Shown here: one piece after another, positions 11,700 to 11,777 of the stretch
How the letters are laid out: each line of letters begins with the position of its first letter
Position numbering within the stretch: the stretch's first letter is position 1
Source of the DNA: Baffinella frigidus
Taxonomy: Eukaryota; Cryptophyceae; Cryptomonadales; Baffinellaceae
DNA length: 11,777 bases
Direction: 5' to 3'
NCBI GenBank assembly: GCA_026770585.1
Contig: MU646303.1
Coordinates: 1,505,658-1,517,434, forward strand
The notes under the pieces: generated by a model
The model's input: the letters and a program-made list of their open reading frames with translations, nothing else
What the model was told of the DNA's origin: nothing
Databases searched by the model: none
Translations under genes and position numbers: made by a program

Positions 11700-11777
11700 C
11701 CCCCCCCCCCCCCCCCCCCCTTCAATCCCCCCCCCCCCCCCCCCCCCCCAACATTAACCCCCCCCCCCCCCCCCCCC
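11700..11777. repeat. Three long poly-C runs at the window edge
   Basis: C runs of about 21, 23 and 20 bases (the last cut by the window end) are separated by TTCAAT and AACATTAA. They may be a real C-rich satellite or an assembly or read artefact at a contig end. Confidence 0.8.

Noticed and set aside
1-11777. tRNA, rRNA or riboswitch genes
   Set aside because: No cloverleaf with conserved T-loop bases and no rRNA-like segment was found by eye on either strand.

Overview
This looks like GC-rich nuclear DNA of a photosynthetic protist. Coding segments are short, are bounded by GT/AG splice signals, and mostly have phase-0 introns packed with degenerate copies of the plant-type telomere heptamer (CCCTAAA/TTTAGGG). 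The best clue to the lineage is the first exon of the plus-strand gene. It encodes a signal peptide ending in Ala-Ser-Ala followed by Phe (ASAF), the start of the bipartite plastid-targeting presequence of algae with complex red plastids (cryptophytes, haptophytes, heterokonts). I cannot choose among these with certainty; a cryptophyte is a weak first guess.

Layout. (1) 19-2596, minus strand: an intron-rich gene for an acidic, Glu/Asp-rich protein I do not recognise; five exons are supported and a sixth is doubtful. (2) 2597-2908: a short region between two divergent start codons, probably a bidirectional promoter. (3) 2909-8824, plus strand: a gene of about ten exons. By motif order its product looks like a plastid-targeted protein with a LON substrate-binding (Lon N-terminal) domain and no protease or AAA+ part in the window. 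(4) 8825-10517: mostly non-coding, with one clear MITE (TA target duplication) and two doubtful ORFs. (5) 10518-11270, minus strand: a 250-codon ORF for a coiled-coil protein of unknown function. (6) 11281-11777: no gene seen; it ends in three long poly-C runs at the window edge.

The most striking theme is structural. Many exon edges are present two to four times. The extra copies are decayed fragments lying in the adjoining intron, and blocks of telomere-like sequence, other short tandem repeats or minisatellite DNA often lie between the copies. In three cases (around 5063-5153, 5367-5464 and 5781-5935) a short telomere-like block is flanked by a direct duplication of the splice acceptor and exon start. 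This resembles repair of staggered breaks with telomeric repeats added, acting as a source of intron growth. Two duplicated exons of the LON-like gene (4135/4413 and 6501/6982) keep open frames, with many of the changes synonymous, and could be alternative exons.

The last LON-gene intron (7057-8737) holds a nest of foldback/MITE-like elements, two of which share the terminal motif CACGCCAG. Exon edges were called by eye from splice consensus, phase and coding appearance; no transcript data or searches were available.
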